Of a stretch of 64,000 nucleotides of DNA, positions 1 through 11,336 are shown in pieces. The translations under genes and the position numbers were made by a program. The DNA is from Arthrinium phaeospermum (taxonomy: Eukaryota > Ascomycota > Sordariomycetes > Amphisphaeriales > Apiosporaceae). Where the stretch lies: NCBI GenBank assembly GCA_006503535.1, contig QYRS01000007.1, forward strand, positions 2,852,001-2,916,000. Direction: 5' to 3'. The stretch's first letter is position 1; every line of letters starts with the position of its first letter. Below the pieces are notes generated by a model that saw only the letters and a list, made by a program, of their open reading frames with translations, made no database searches and had not been told where the DNA came from.

Positions 1-242
1 GGCAGGCACCCTCGCGACTGCCCGGATGCCACGCCATGCGGGTCTTGCCTTCCTGGAATGGAATGTGGCATGCGTCATCTGATGTGGCAGGCACGACGGG
101 ACCTGAAATGAAATTGGCATGCACCATAAAAGACTTGGGCAACTCCACGCAAATCTCGAGCGAGAGGGAGAGTCGAGTTTCCATCGCCTCTCTGCAATAA
201 CTCAACACCGCCGTTGCCTGGTCTCGCCCAACCACGACGATT

Positions 243-1639
243 ATGCATGCACTCAGCTTCACCGCGGTCTCTGCGACCATCCTCGCCAGCTTGGGTACGT
301 AAAACCATTAGATACGTGTATTGGAAAGTGCCACGTCTAACCATGAAACCGTCCATTTAGTCCATGGCCAGACGTCTTGCTCAGGCGTATCCGCGGCCAA
401 GTACCCCTACAACCTGGCTGAGGGCTGGTCCGCCGTCAAGGTGGCCGACGGCCTGACCAAACCCAGACACATGGCCATTGACAAGCAGGGCCGCCTTCTC
501 GTCGCCGAGCAGGGCAAGGGCCTCAGCCAGCATACCATCGACGAGTCCACGGGCTGCGTCACGGCCAGCAAGGAGCTCGTGGGCGACACGCAGCTGAACC
601 ACGGCATCTACTTCAGCCCCGACGGCCTCACACTGTACGCGAGCAGCGCCTTCAACGTCTACCGCTGGGCCTACGACCCGGCCACGGGAGCCATCGGCGA
701 TACCCGCACCACGCTCGTCACCAACATGTCGACGAGCGGCCATGTCACCCGGACCCTCATCATCCCGCCCAGCAAGCCGAACCTGCTCGTCGTGTCGGTG
801 GGTTCGGACGGCAACATGGACATGCCCACGGTCGATCCCGCGGTGGGCGGGCCATCGTCAAGGTGTTCGACATTAGCACGGTGCCCGACGGTGGATACAT
901 CTACGCCGATGACGGCTGGTCTGCCGGCCACGGCCTTCGCAACGAAGTTGGCCTGGCTTTTGATGGGAACGAGAGGTACTTGATGACCCAAGACTGATGC
1001 CAGGCAGCTTTTACTAACTTGCAATCTAGACTGTGGGGCGTGGAGAACAGCGGCGACGACCTGGAACGCGTCATCAATGGCACCTCCACAGACATTCACC
1101 AGAACAACCCGGCCGAGAAGCTCAATTACCTCGGCGACGTCTCGACCCCCAACCCGCAGTGGTACGGCTACCCAACCTGCTGGACCGTGGGCGAGCCGGA
1201 CGAGATCAAGGACGCCAGCTTCCAGATTGGCGACCAGATCATCCAGGCGCCCAACGGCACCTTCGACGACAGCCACTGCGCCGAGCTGGTCACGCCGCCC
1301 GCCATGACGTTTGAGAGCCACCAGGCCCCGCTCGACAGCAAGTTCGACGCCAAGACGGAGAACCTGTACGTGGCCCTGCACGGCAGCTGGAACCGCGATC
1401 CCCCGCAAGGCTACAAGCTCGTTGCCGTGCCATTCACCACCCAGCAGGACGGCTCGTACCGCCCCGTCGCCGACCGCACCACGAAGCGCGGCTACACAGA
1501 CATCCTGTACCCCGACAGCGAGGCCGCTTGCTCGTCGTCGACTTGCACCCGGCCTTGCGGTTTGGTGTGGGACGCGGCTGGGCGGCTGTACATGACGAGT
1601 GACAGCTCGGGGGAGATCTTCTTATTGAGCAAGGCTTAG
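243..1639 (+). CDS. Secreted glucose/sorbosone dehydrogenase-like beta-propeller, one apparent frameshift
   Basis: Three exons fit: 243-294, 361-975 and 1030-1639, with introns at 295-360 (GTACGT, branch CTAAC, TTAG) and 976-1029 (branch CTAAC, CTAG). The ATG at 243 opens a hydrophobic signal peptide (MHALSFTAVSATILASL) ending near HGQTSC, so the product should be secreted. The body resembles the soluble quinoprotein glucose/L-sorbosone dehydrogenase fold: NHGIYFSPDG, HVTRTL, LWGVENSGDD, VALHGSWNR and GLVWDAAGRLYMTSDSSGEI are propeller-blade-like segments. Such enzymes oxidise sugars at the cell surface, some with PQQ. The frame breaks by one base at about 846-853: before it the frame reads DPAVGG, after it VKVFDISTVPDGGY continues in another frame. 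No intron explains this. No substitution damage is visible, so a base-call error is as likely as a real null allele. Confidence 0.72.
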
Positions 1640-2597
1640 GGATACAGATTGAGTCCTAAGTGGTTTGTTGATCTGACTTATCCTTATGTACCTGATAGTT
1701 GAAGAATGCAGCATGATTCTGCGGGTAGCCATGTTGAGTAGTGGGTGATTGCTGTGTTGAACGTGTAACCATGATATGATATCAGCTTGTTCTGGTCGGG
1801 TTGAGGTCAATAGCTGCAACCAAACTTTGTATCGCACCGATCGATGCTGGGCTTTGCCTCTGAGCCCACGTATATCATCATTGATTTGTTAGAGCTAGGG
1901 CCTTTACCCCTGAAGTGAAACCAGATGAAACTACTTTTCCTTATATTATGATGAATGTGTGTAACAAACAGAACACGATGCCGTTTGTAGAATTTATTTG
2001 CGTCTCTATCCTACCCCATTTACTGATTGAAGATTTATTGTGCATATGTTCACCGACATTGCCTGCATCGACCGCATCTGGCGGAAGGTTCTGGCAAGCT
2101 GCCTGATTGTATCCTATGCAGAGGGGCTATGACAGTAGGCATAGAGTGGATGTTGAAAGACATTGGGGACTTTGTGGGTTTCCGCTTGAGCGTGGAAATT
2201 CACTGAAGATGTCATTGAGATCGGTGAGATGTTGTTTCAGCAGGACAACGGACAGCTGCATGTCTTGGTTTGTGATTAGTAAAGGGCTGAAAGTAGTGGA
2301 ATCCCATATTTTAGAGATTTCCTGTTTGTCATGCAAAACAAGAGATTTTGGGATATAATAAGTATGGGGATGGTTGCCAACGTCGGATAGCCCCTTTTTA
2401 CAAGGGGGCGCCGGCAGTCTCCAACCATCGTCAGATTACCGCCAGAGAACAGCGCATTCTGGGATCAGGACCCTGGCTACGCACCGATCAGTGCACGCAC
2501 CGCGTTCACGACGGGGATCCTCTTGAAGCCCCCCCCCTTGACCCTTATCTTGTACGCCTCCCGCTGCATGCTGGTGACGGTGATATCAACTTTATCA
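1640..2597. other. gene-free stretch, AT-richer intergenic
   Basis: This is the 3' flank of the dehydrogenase-like gene and the upstream flank of the amidoligase-like remnant. Only short unsupported ORFs are present. A minus-strand frame ending at 2477 has a protein-like tail, but I cannot connect it to a gene. Confidence 0.5.
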
Positions 2598-3754
2598 TGA
2601 AACCGGATCTGAAGCAAGGAGAAGAACCCCAGAAACATGGTAACATGGCGCCGCCACCACCACCCAAGCAGGTCGTCGTTTCGCCGCCCCCTGGAGCCGA
2701 TCCGGACGAGGGGCTGCTGCTGCAACGACAGAAGGAAGCCAACCCGGGCGTCGTGGTCGTCCCCGGGGCGAGGCGGCGGAGCTGGCGGTGCCGGGACTAC
2801 ACCAGGACCCTGGAGCGGCACGGGGTGGACGTCAACCCGTCGCAGGGAATCCTCGCCCCGGGCCAGGAGAGGTGGGGTCCGGCTCATCCCAATGCCCAGT
2901 ACACCGCCCTGCCCGAGTTCCATCGATGGACGGTATACGAGGATTCCACGGTCGTGATATCGCCGCCGCCGACAGAACACCATCATCAACAAGACCTGCC
3001 CGTCAAACCCCCCGCCCCCTCTGACCAGTCCCATTCCCGCCGATCCGACGGCGGTTGGTACGGCCTCGAGCTCATCTCGCCCCGCAGCCAACACGGCCGC
3101 AGCGCATCAGGAGACGGCCTTCGTCTTGGGCGTGCTGCGGCAGCAGTACGGCAGCCATGCGCGTCAACGAGTCGTGCGGCCTGCACATCCACGTCGGCAT
3201 GGGCCCCGACGCCATCCCCGTCCACCGGCTCCGGCGCATCGCGGCCCTGCTGTATGCGGCCGACCCGCTGCTGGCCGTCCTGCACCCGCCCACCGCCAAA
3301 ACAACCGGTTCTGCCCCTCGATCCGCCGCCACGCCAACGTGACCTGGGGCATGGTCGAGGCCATGGCCACGGCCGAGGTCTCAGCCGCGGGGGGCTTGTA
3401 GTGTTGGTGGCGGGTCCTCCTCTTCCTGGACCGAACGGGGCGGGGGGCTCGGGCGCGAGAACCCCGTGAGCTTGAGGGCGGCGGGTGGCGCAGTTGCTGG
3501 TCTGCGACACGGGCTACGCCGTGGCCCGGCTGCTGCAGTACCGCGACGCCAAGAGCAACTACAACTTCAACAGCTACCTGGTGGCGCGGTCGTCGCCGCC
3601 CCGCGGCAACGTGACGGTCGAGTTCCGGCAGCACGAGGGCACGCTGGACGCGCGGCGCATCGAGGCCTGGGCGCGGCTGTGCGTCGGGATCACGGAGTGG
3701 GCGGCGTTGGACATGAGCGAGGACCAGCTGGCGCAGGTGGTCGGGGCCACCGGG

Positions 3755-3792
<38 letters not shown>

Positions 3793-3940
3793 GGAGGAAG
3801 AGGTGGTCGACGAGCTGCGCCGGGACGGGCTGAGGCGGTTGTTGGAGGCGGCGGGCTGGGGGAGTTGGTGTGGTTCTATGGTTGCAGCAGCAGCAGGAGA
3901 GGAGCAGCAGCAGATGGGCTTCCGACGTGCGAGTTTGTGA
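2598..3940 (+). pseudogene. Amidoligase_2-like gene, multiply frameshifted
   Basis: Segments in three frames line up in the order expected for the fungal putative amidoligase family (Pfam Amidoligase_2, ATP-grasp-like amide-bond enzymes of unknown substrate). They are RWTVYEDSTV and GWYGLELISP (to about 3090), ETAFVLGVLRQQYG (about 3110-3150), MRVNESCGLHIHVG from 3157, RHANVTWGMVEAM (about 3330-3365), then SNYNFNSYLVARS and VEFRQHEGTLDARRIEAW (about 3550-3670). The Cys-Gly-Leu-His-x-His and Glu-Phe-Arg-x-His motifs are typical of the family. Frame changes lie near 3080-3110, 3152 and 3290 and between 3400 and 3485; the last could be an intron. The ATG at 2598 opens the first usable frame, and the usual N-terminal FGxExE segment is not visible. 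A CAG run (3759-3791) encodes polyalanine followed by glutamates. Whether this is a true pseudogene or accumulated read errors is undecided. Confidence 0.6.
3759..3791 (+). repeat. CAG trinucleotide run
   Basis: About eleven consecutive GCA/CAG units lie in the C-terminal part of the amidoligase-like gene. Read in the conserved frame they encode polyalanine, followed by GAGGAGGAAGAGG encoding acidic residues. Smaller CAG clusters recur at about 3883-3915. Confidence 0.85.
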
Positions 3941-4644
3941 GGGTGATTTGGCTCGTTTCGATTCCTGAGAACTGGTAGACTTGTCGCATGAAGCAAGAGA
4001 GCGAGACAACTAGGCGGCGGTACTGACGAACCAACATGTGTCAGTCTACCAATTCCGCATTACCAATTTGTGTTACCAAACATAATTACTTAATATATAA
4101 AAATCATAAAATATTCCTTTCCATTTGATGACGGTCTCTTCATTTTACATTGTATCCATGTTAGACTTGTAATTTCATCCCAAGCCCCCTTTCCAACAGG
4201 CTGGTTCGCAGCCACAGCTGATATTCGGATGACCAATGCAAATGATCCGAACGCAGACCTATCAAGTAGAGTACAGGTCTAGCTACTTTCCACTCATGCA
4301 TTCATTCTAGAACACTTCTTTTGAGGACGTTGCAACTTGTGTCGGGAGGGTGTTGCCTAGCGCGCGCAACAGTCACTCTTAGGACCGTTGGGCCCGTTCC
4401 CACAAGGCGTCTGGCCCGGAAGAACGGCACGCATGCGCGATGAGTCGGCCTGGTGATCGAATATAGTTTAATTGTTGGTGATTTGGGCGGTCATTCCTGG
4501 ATGGCAACGCTCCAATGGGCACACTGATCATTTGGGGGAGCAACCTACCGATTGCAGAATTTATATAAGCGGAGCTATCTCCAGCTACCATGGCTATTTC
4601 TTCATCCGCCAATCTACCACGTCTATCTCTACTCATAATTCATA
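3941..4644. other. intergenic, promoter of the 4645 gene
   Basis: No coding region is supported. The stretch at 4070-4130 is AT-rich. A TATA-like TATATAAG at 4562-4569 lies about 80 bp upstream of the ATG at 4645, a plausible core promoter. Confidence 0.4.
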
Positions 4645-5304
4645 ATGGTCAATCTCGTAGCCGCCAAGAAAGCAGCCTCATGCTTCGTTGGAGCTTGGGG
4701 CTTCATCAACTCGACCCTGGTAAGTAATATGCATTACCTCCCCCTTTTCCCTCCCCCCCAGATCGCCATCCTCCAAAGAGTAGCCTAGCCTGCTGATGCT
4801 GAACACTGCCCTAACATAGAAATACCACCACGGGCGACATCGTCCCAACGACGGGCCTACCCCGTCCCCTCGGGCGCCTCCCTCACCCCCAACGGCTACG
4901 CCGCCTGCTCGTGACCGCCAACGACACCACCAAGCCCGACCTGCGACCCCGGTTCCTGACCCAGAACGACCTCGCCTCGGGCAACGACACCGAGTGGGCC
5001 AAGATCGCCAAGTACAGCATCGCCGCGGGGCCCTACCGCCTGTCCAACGTGACCTGGGACTGCGGCAAAGACAACAAACACAAAGACGGCGGTAACAAAG
5101 AGGAGGAGGAGTACGAGTTCGGGACCGCAGGGCACCCAGACGGGCAACTTCTTCACGTCGACGCTGCCGAGCCGCGAGGGGCCCTACGAGTTCACCTTCA
5201 AGTTCTACAAGTCCTGCCACGTGTGGAACCTGCACCAGCCGGTCGGCGGGGGTCTGGAGCGGGTGGCGTGGTACGAGAAGCTGCCGGACCAGCAGGTGAA
5301 TTGA
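4645..5304 (+). CDS. Hypothetical protein, two exons, frameshifted
   Basis: Exon 1 (4645-4719) encodes MVNLVAAKKAASCFVGAWGF and ends at a clean GTAAGT donor. The intron is 4720-4819 with branch CTAAC and acceptor ATAG. The second exon keeps protein-like composition only if read in different frames. SGASLTPNGYAAC (about 4877-4910) is followed by TKPDLRPRFLTQNDLAS and AKYSIAAGPYRLSNVTWDC (4930-5062). GTQTGNFFTSTLP and EFTFKFYKSCHVWN (5140-5225) then run to a stop at 5302-5304. At least two one-base frame changes are therefore needed (near 4905 and 5130). I do not recognise the family. It contains cysteines and several Asn-x-Thr sites, but exon 1 is not a strong signal peptide. Confidence 0.45.
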
Positions 5305-5708
5305 TTCGAGCTGTTGGTAGAATTAGTCTATTGAGTCCCCATTGGTTATAGCCAGTTAATCAGATGATATTAGGGATTTCATTATGAGGGGGAAAACCCC
5401 TCGGAGAAAGAAAAGAAAACGGGTATTATTATGCACAGATATATGACAAATTCAAGCGCTGGGATGCAAGTATAGATAGGCAACGCTTATTATTCCAATG
5501 GATGCTAAAAACACAAGAAAATATTATGGAACCTCGCCCCTCTCATTCCATCAGATATACAGCCTTTATATTGTGGCACTCCGCTCCCTCCCTTTTCTCC
5601 GATTTTGTTGAGGGTTGTATTGGAAGTTGGATGTTGTAACGAGGGGAAACATGCGATGGGTTTGGGTATCAGGTATGTCCTTTCATTGATGTTCCTTCCA
5701 TTCCTCTC
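5305..5708. other. convergent intergenic region
   Basis: This AT-rich 3' region lies between the plus-strand hypothetical gene and the minus-strand transporter. I see no genes here. Confidence 0.4.
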
Positions 5709-7883
5709 TCAGATGGCCGACTTGGGCGAGTGCATGTCCTTCTCGAGGATCTCCTCTTCGTGCACTTGGGCATGGATGTCCTTCTCGACTTGGTGGAGGT
5801 TGACGTCGGCGACGACGGCATCGGAACCGTCGAAGATCTTGGCAATCTCCTCGAGGGTCGGGCCCTTGGTTTCGACGTAGAAGAAGTAGACGAAGACGAA
5901 CTCGACAAAGTCCCAGAGTGGTGAGGCGCATGAGTGTCAGCAACAGGTTCCAGTAACATGGATCAGAGGGGGGGCGGAGATGACGATGACTTACAGTGTA
6001 GAAACAACATGAAGTTCCAGTGGTTAGGCAGTCTGTTCCAGGCGAGCAGGTTGGTCTGGTTGCCAATGGCGAGGATGGCCTGGACGACGATGTTCATGAT
6101 GGTCATGCCCTTGGCACGGAGCTTGAAGGGCAGGATTCGAGAGCGTAGGCAATGAGCAGACCGGAGAAACCAATGTCGTAGAAGATGCCGAAGAACCAGA
6201 CAAAGGGGATCTGGGCGTAGCCGGCGGACATGTTGGTTTCACCCGAGTTCTCGTAGACGGCTCCGATGATAGTCACACCAGGAACGATGCGCACATGCCA
6301 CCGGCCGAGAGCAGGAAAAGGGGTCGGCGACCAAAGTAGTCGACAGTCATGGCAGCACCGATGGTCACAAACAGGTCGAGGATGGTCTTTCCAGTGGACA
6401 GCTATAGCATTCAGTCAGCAGCCATTCTTGAAGATGACCTGGAGAAGAACAAGGGAAAGAGAAGGAGGAAGAAGACAACTGAATGGGGGATGGACGTACG
6501 CCGAGCTGCTGGTTCACTTCGGTGATGCCGGCACCCTTGTAGACGGCATTGATGTAGTTGGAGAACAGAGCGTTGCCGCTGTACTGGGAGATGATGCCGA
6601 GAGACACCAGGATGGCCAGTCGCCAGCGGTTGCCCTTGGTCTTGAAGAAGTCGGCATAGCCAACGTTGCGGTTGGCCTCCTTCTCCAGGCGCATGGTCTG
6701 GCGAATCTCTTGGAACTCGAATTGGACGGTGGCGTTGTTGACGTCGCCGGCGGGTACTTGGCCAGCATGTGCAGGGCGTCGTCGCTGCGGTCCTTGTGCA
6801 GGGGAATCGAGGGGACTCGGGGATCCACCAGATGAAGGCCAGCTGGACCACCGAGGGGACGACTTGGATGAAGGTGATGGATCGCCACGACCAGTCGTTG
6901 GGCACGCTGGCAGTCCCCCAGCCGATGCAGGACACGATCAGGGAGCCGGCGTTCCAGAGGCAGTTGTAGACGGCGGTCAGGGGACCACGGTGCTGAGGGT
7001 GGCAGATCTCGGTGAGTAGCAGGGGCGAGGCCATCTGCGCGAAAAATGTTGCCGAAGCCAAGAAGGAACCGTCCGGCAATGAACACTGTGAGGGCTCACG
7101 TCAGCCATACTATCAAAGGTATGATTGTCATGTCACATAGCGTGGTAACCTACTGCCGTAGCCGTTGGCGAAGGCCGAGAGGCAGCCACCGAGGGTCATG
7201 AAGACGCAGCCAATGCAATGGCGGGTCGCGGCATAGTTGTCAGCGACGTACGGACTGATCTGTGTTAGTGTTTGCCACCCCGGGGTACGATGTTTAGCCA
7301 CTGGAGTACTCACGTGATGAAGAAGCTGACAATACTGCCAATGTTCATCTGTTGACGAGAAGACCCAGCCCAATGGCGGGTCGCCGGCCATAGTTGTCAG
7401 CGACGTACGGACTGATCTGTGTTAGTGTTGCCACCCCGGGGTACGATGTTTAGCCACTGGAGTACTCACGTGATGAAGAAGAAGCTGACAATACTGCCAA
7501 TGTTCATCATGTTGACGAGAAGACCCAGCCAGCTTTCCGAGTTCGGTCGGCTTCCTCGTCGACCTCCGGGAGGTACTTCTTCCACAGCGGGATTTGTTGG
7601 GAAACGTTGATGAGGGAACTGTCGGGCAACGGCAGGCTGTCAGCATGTTCTGGTGGTTTCTAGGCACGAGGAGGGAGACGCCAGGTCAAGTGTGCACATA
7701 CCCATCGTAGCCGGTGGTGGCCGAGGCCAGCATGAGGACAAAGCAGCAGGCGTAGAGCTTTCGCAGATGCGGCTCCTTCATCCAGTGCACTCTCTCGAAC
7801 TCGGGGGCTTCCTCTTGGGCAATGACCAGCTTCTGGCTGGCTTGACCCTTGGCCCCCACGTGGGGAGTCGCGATGGCAACCAT
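5709..7883 (-). CDS. MFS sugar transporter (lactose permease/hexose type), frameshifted with internal duplication
   Basis: This is a fungal sugar porter (MFS, 12 TM, plasma membrane). From N to C terminus, segments in changing frames give MVAIATPHVG (start at 7883) and ASATTGYDGY. They continue with SPYVADNYGRRPAI, GCVFMTLGGCLSAFANGYG, FIAGRFLLGFG and LLLTEICHPQHRGPLTAVYN. The later segments are WSWRSITFIQVVPSVVQL, WIPESPRF, ISQYSGNALFSNYINAVYKG, GMTIMNIVVQAILAIGNQ and the signature VETKGPTLEEIAKIF before the stop at 5709. PESPR and the loop motif GRR are family hallmarks. Several introns are evident, for example with a GTAAGT donor near 5992 (minus sense). At least three single-base frame changes occur near 6130, 6800 and 7030. 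A near-perfect duplication at 7216-7370/7371-7530 repeats one intron and flanking exon ends. Removing one copy restores continuity between ADNYGRRPAI and GCVFMTLGG, which argues for a misassembly. Confidence 0.7.
7216..7530. repeat. Direct tandem duplication, 155 bp + 160 bp
   Basis: Copy 1 (7216-7370) and copy 2 (7371-7530) both begin CAATGGCGGGTCGC and end AGACCCAGCC. They differ only by small indels (GCGGCAT versus GCCGGCCAT, GTTTGCC versus GTTGCC, one extra GAA, ATCTG versus ATCATG), with no substitution that I see. The repeat covers one intron and its exon borders in the transporter gene. Confidence 0.9.
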
Positions 7884-10800
7884 CTTGGCTGGCTTGACCT
7901 TTGGGAAAAGTTTCAGAGGGCGCTCAAGGTAAGGGCGACACACGAGACCACTCTATTGAGGCGTTGAGACTCGGATGGGGAATTCCAAGAGAAAGGGTTC
8001 ATGGGGATGCAGGGAAATGTTCGTCCATATATCTTGAGGTGCCCCCGGGGAGACCCTGGGCCGGGCTGGTTGCATTGGAGGCGGGGAGGGCAATCTGGAG
8101 CAGGCAGGGGTGTGCGGCGATATTGGGCAGGGGCTAGGTTGGTAGGGAGGGAGGGAGGCCGTAGCCGTGCAATGAATGGTTGTTGGAGCCGTGGGCCAAC
8201 CAGAGGGCGAGCTGGATCCGGTTCCGAGTCTGGGCCTCTGTGTGTCAAGGGCACCTCAGCTTCGCCGAATGGGACGGGGTGAGTGGATTGGCAGCGAGGA
8301 ATTGGAGAGGACCGCCGGCCAACCGAGGCGACGCTGGACTAGGCTCCTTTCTGCGTACTGCAGTGGATGCGCAGTCAGCTGTTGGTGGGCGGAAGCGAAA
8401 TGGGGAATGGTTCTTTTTCCCCGTCGTCTACCCTTCCCTTCCCCAGAGCTGCGCCCCTTGCCCATGGGGATGGAAGACGGACCGTCTAGCCTGTCTGCTG
8501 CGTAGACTGGAAGCCTCAGCTTAGCTAAGGCAGCTGAGCTGAAAGGCGAATGCACACCCAGGTTTCCGCAAATGACGGACTCAAAAGAATTGGCATGACG
8601 ATGGAATCAGCAAGCGAACGCAGGCCCATGGTTGAAGGGCATATCTCGAGGATGCCAGCCACAATCTAGCTGACTCGGCCATCCAGAGCAGTGGCCAAAT
8701 AGAAGACTGGCTTGAGACTCCGGATCCCTCTAGAGGGCTAGTGGGGGTTTCATGACTGACAGCCACCGAAAAACCAGTGAGTGCCCTTAGGTAAGTAACA
8801 GAGGCAGCCTTCACTAAAAGCCGCCTCCAACTGTGTGCACTGACCGTGCCTGTCCTTTGGTTCCATGTATTTACCCATCACCGCCAACTCAATTGCCCGA
8901 CTGCCAAGGCCACTTGACCACAGCCAAGATGGGGCCGGCGAAGGGGAAAGTCGACTCCTGTCAGGCTGGCAGGCGGCACGTGTGGGCGCACTGACGATCT
9001 ACGGGATGCAATGGCACCATAGTGCACCATTGTCGACTCATGGGGGACAGGCGGCCAAGGTGGATGCGAAGTCGAGGTGGCGCGAGACCACCGATCCTGA
9101 AGTCTGGACTCGTCTTGAGGTGAAGTCGGGAGGCGGGATGAGTGAGCATGCAGGCGGCCAGGATGCCATGCCGGCACAGCTGCTGGGGGGGCCCCGAGCG
9201 ACAGGGCGCCAGGATAGGCCCGGCTAAATTGCCCGGCAAATTCGGGTAGAATGCAATTGCGCCAATCGCAGGCGACCGGTTCATTATGAATGGCGTTTTT
9301 AGATTTGCCAGGAGCACGGGAACTAAGCAGTGTGGTTACTACCCCATGGCCTTCCATCGTGCCAGTATCTGGTCTTGATTGGGAATCGTCGCCGGTGATG
9401 AGACAGACACTAGAGGCGGTTGAATTGGATAGACCGACCAAAACCTGGAGATTTGGGGTCGGTGGAGGAAGGGAACAGCAGCGACAGTAGGGGCCTTCCA
9501 GAAGCGTGGAGAGAGTGGGTCCCTAACTTGGGTGTCTTGCCTTGAACCAGACGGTTTGCAGACGACCACCAAAACGAAACGCAAACGCGCCGACATGAAC
9601 TGTAACAAACTCGCGTCAAGTACACGACTCATCAAGCTGAACACGAGCCATCATCTGACATGGAACTCAAAGCTGAAATGATTGAAGCCCTAACTGCTAA
9701 AACCCTTGGATGAGGCCTTTTCCCGTCTTCGGGCAGGCGGCACATGCGCATTCGATTTTGGCCGGGCCTCCAATTTTGGGCAAGTTTGACGTTCAACAGT
9801 TGTTGTGCCTGCCATCCCTGCCACCCCTGTTATCCCTGTGTTACACCACCACCAATTGATCTCTGCAAGCCACGTCGGGTGCAGTGCAACAGACATGCAG
9901 AGACTCATCGACCCAAAAGCTTGTCGTCGTTCCCCCCAAGCGAGACCACCCTATGATTAGGGATTGTTGGTTTGTGCGCACACACACAAGTGTCCTTCTC
10001 GCCTTGGGAAATAGATCGCCCCATTGGTTTCAGCCGGAGCTAACCTGGGTGGGATCATGACCAGTCACAGCTGCCAAGTTCTTCCAAGGCCACCAACCCG
10101 TCCTGACGACTTTTGCCGGAGCACAGGCCCGATACATGGACGCGGTCCTGCAAAAACGTACCATCATTAGTTCCCGATCCTTTGGCCTAGCTCACATGGT
10201 ATTTCGTGGAATTCCATGATGATTCCTTCGGGCTACAGCGTGCTGGTCAGTTCCCCTTTGATCTCATCCACCCGCTTACCAGAAATAGCGGCACTATCGG
10301 CTCCACGGGCTCTGTTATCCATGGTTCGTGGCTCGCCGCACCAAGCAGAGCTAGCCGTACCACTCTGCTGGGTTCGTAACTACTGGTGGTTCGTGGGCCT
10401 GGTCACCATTGGGGTCGGTTCTTGGCGAAACAGTCAAGTGTGCAGGAATACAGCGCGCCTATTTACCAAGTTTGGCCCAACAAGCGACTGCGTGGCGACT
10501 CCTTCACAATCATCACATCATGGTACGCGGATGGAATTGCCAGTACCATCTGTGCTCACACGCGTTGCTACCCAGAGGAAGGATAAGGACTGCCGTTTGT
10601 GCGGCACAGCATTGGCACTTGTTGTCCACATATCTCCTCCTAATTACTATACATGAAGTCCAGAATCTATAAGTCCCACTAGGCGGCAGGGAGCCTGTCA
10701 AGGGTTCTACGCTGCGGGTGACATGCAAGGGTCTAGCGGCTGCCGGAAGGGCTGTTGTTTCGTGCCCATCCACCCAGACGGGTCATCCGGGTATTTCACC

Positions 10801-11336
10801 TGGCCATGGCGGGTTAATTGCCAGTGCACCACCTGGTCCTGCAATACCATCTTGATTCGATCCCCAAATGAAGATTAGATGAACCACTGACACCACACGA
10901 TCCCGGGCCGATTTCGATGGACTCTGGGGACAGCAGCATCGACACTATGAGGACCCTACCCAATTTAGCACCCCCTGCGCCCCTGGTCTCGCCAAAGACT
11001 GTTGCATGCTCGAGTGCATAGCGTGAGTTACATCCACGATGGTGCATATATTAGCTGCAGCTGAGTTATTTTTTTCTAACAGTGCGTATCCACCGAATCA
11101 CGACATCAAAGACGAGTTTCTGGCTCAGCCATCGAACAAAGGTACCCGGGCCGGAAATCCCTCCCGTGGCGGCTACCTGCCTTGTTCGAAAGTACAGACT
11201 ATCTTGTCTAAATTGGAAAGACATGAGACTGTAAGTAAACCATTCGTCCTGGCCCAATATGGATATGTTTTCTAGTTGGCAACCCAGTGACGGTGGCGGA
11301 AAAGGAGCGAAAAAAGGGACGAAGACGCTAGTGTTG
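7884..11336. other. 3.4-kb stretch without a supportable gene
   Basis: Many ORFs of 60-190 codons occur on both strands, but none shows a recognisable domain, plausible composition or intron-linked continuation. There is a short cytosine-rich minisatellite-like tract near 9805-9835 (repeated CCACCCCTG/CCATCCCTG-type words). The part next to 7884 is the transporter promoter. The remainder may hold decayed sequence or regulatory DNA; nothing further can be claimed. Confidence 0.5.

Noticed and set aside
3126..4009. Long minus-strand frames opposite the amidoligase-like gene
   Set aside because: Cys/Arg/Pro-rich antisense readings of a CAG repeat and GC-rich DNA; the plus strand carries the conserved motifs.
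8000..11300. Numerous 60-190-codon ORFs on both strands
   Set aside because: No domains, no exon-intron continuity and overlapping in several frames; treated as non-coding.
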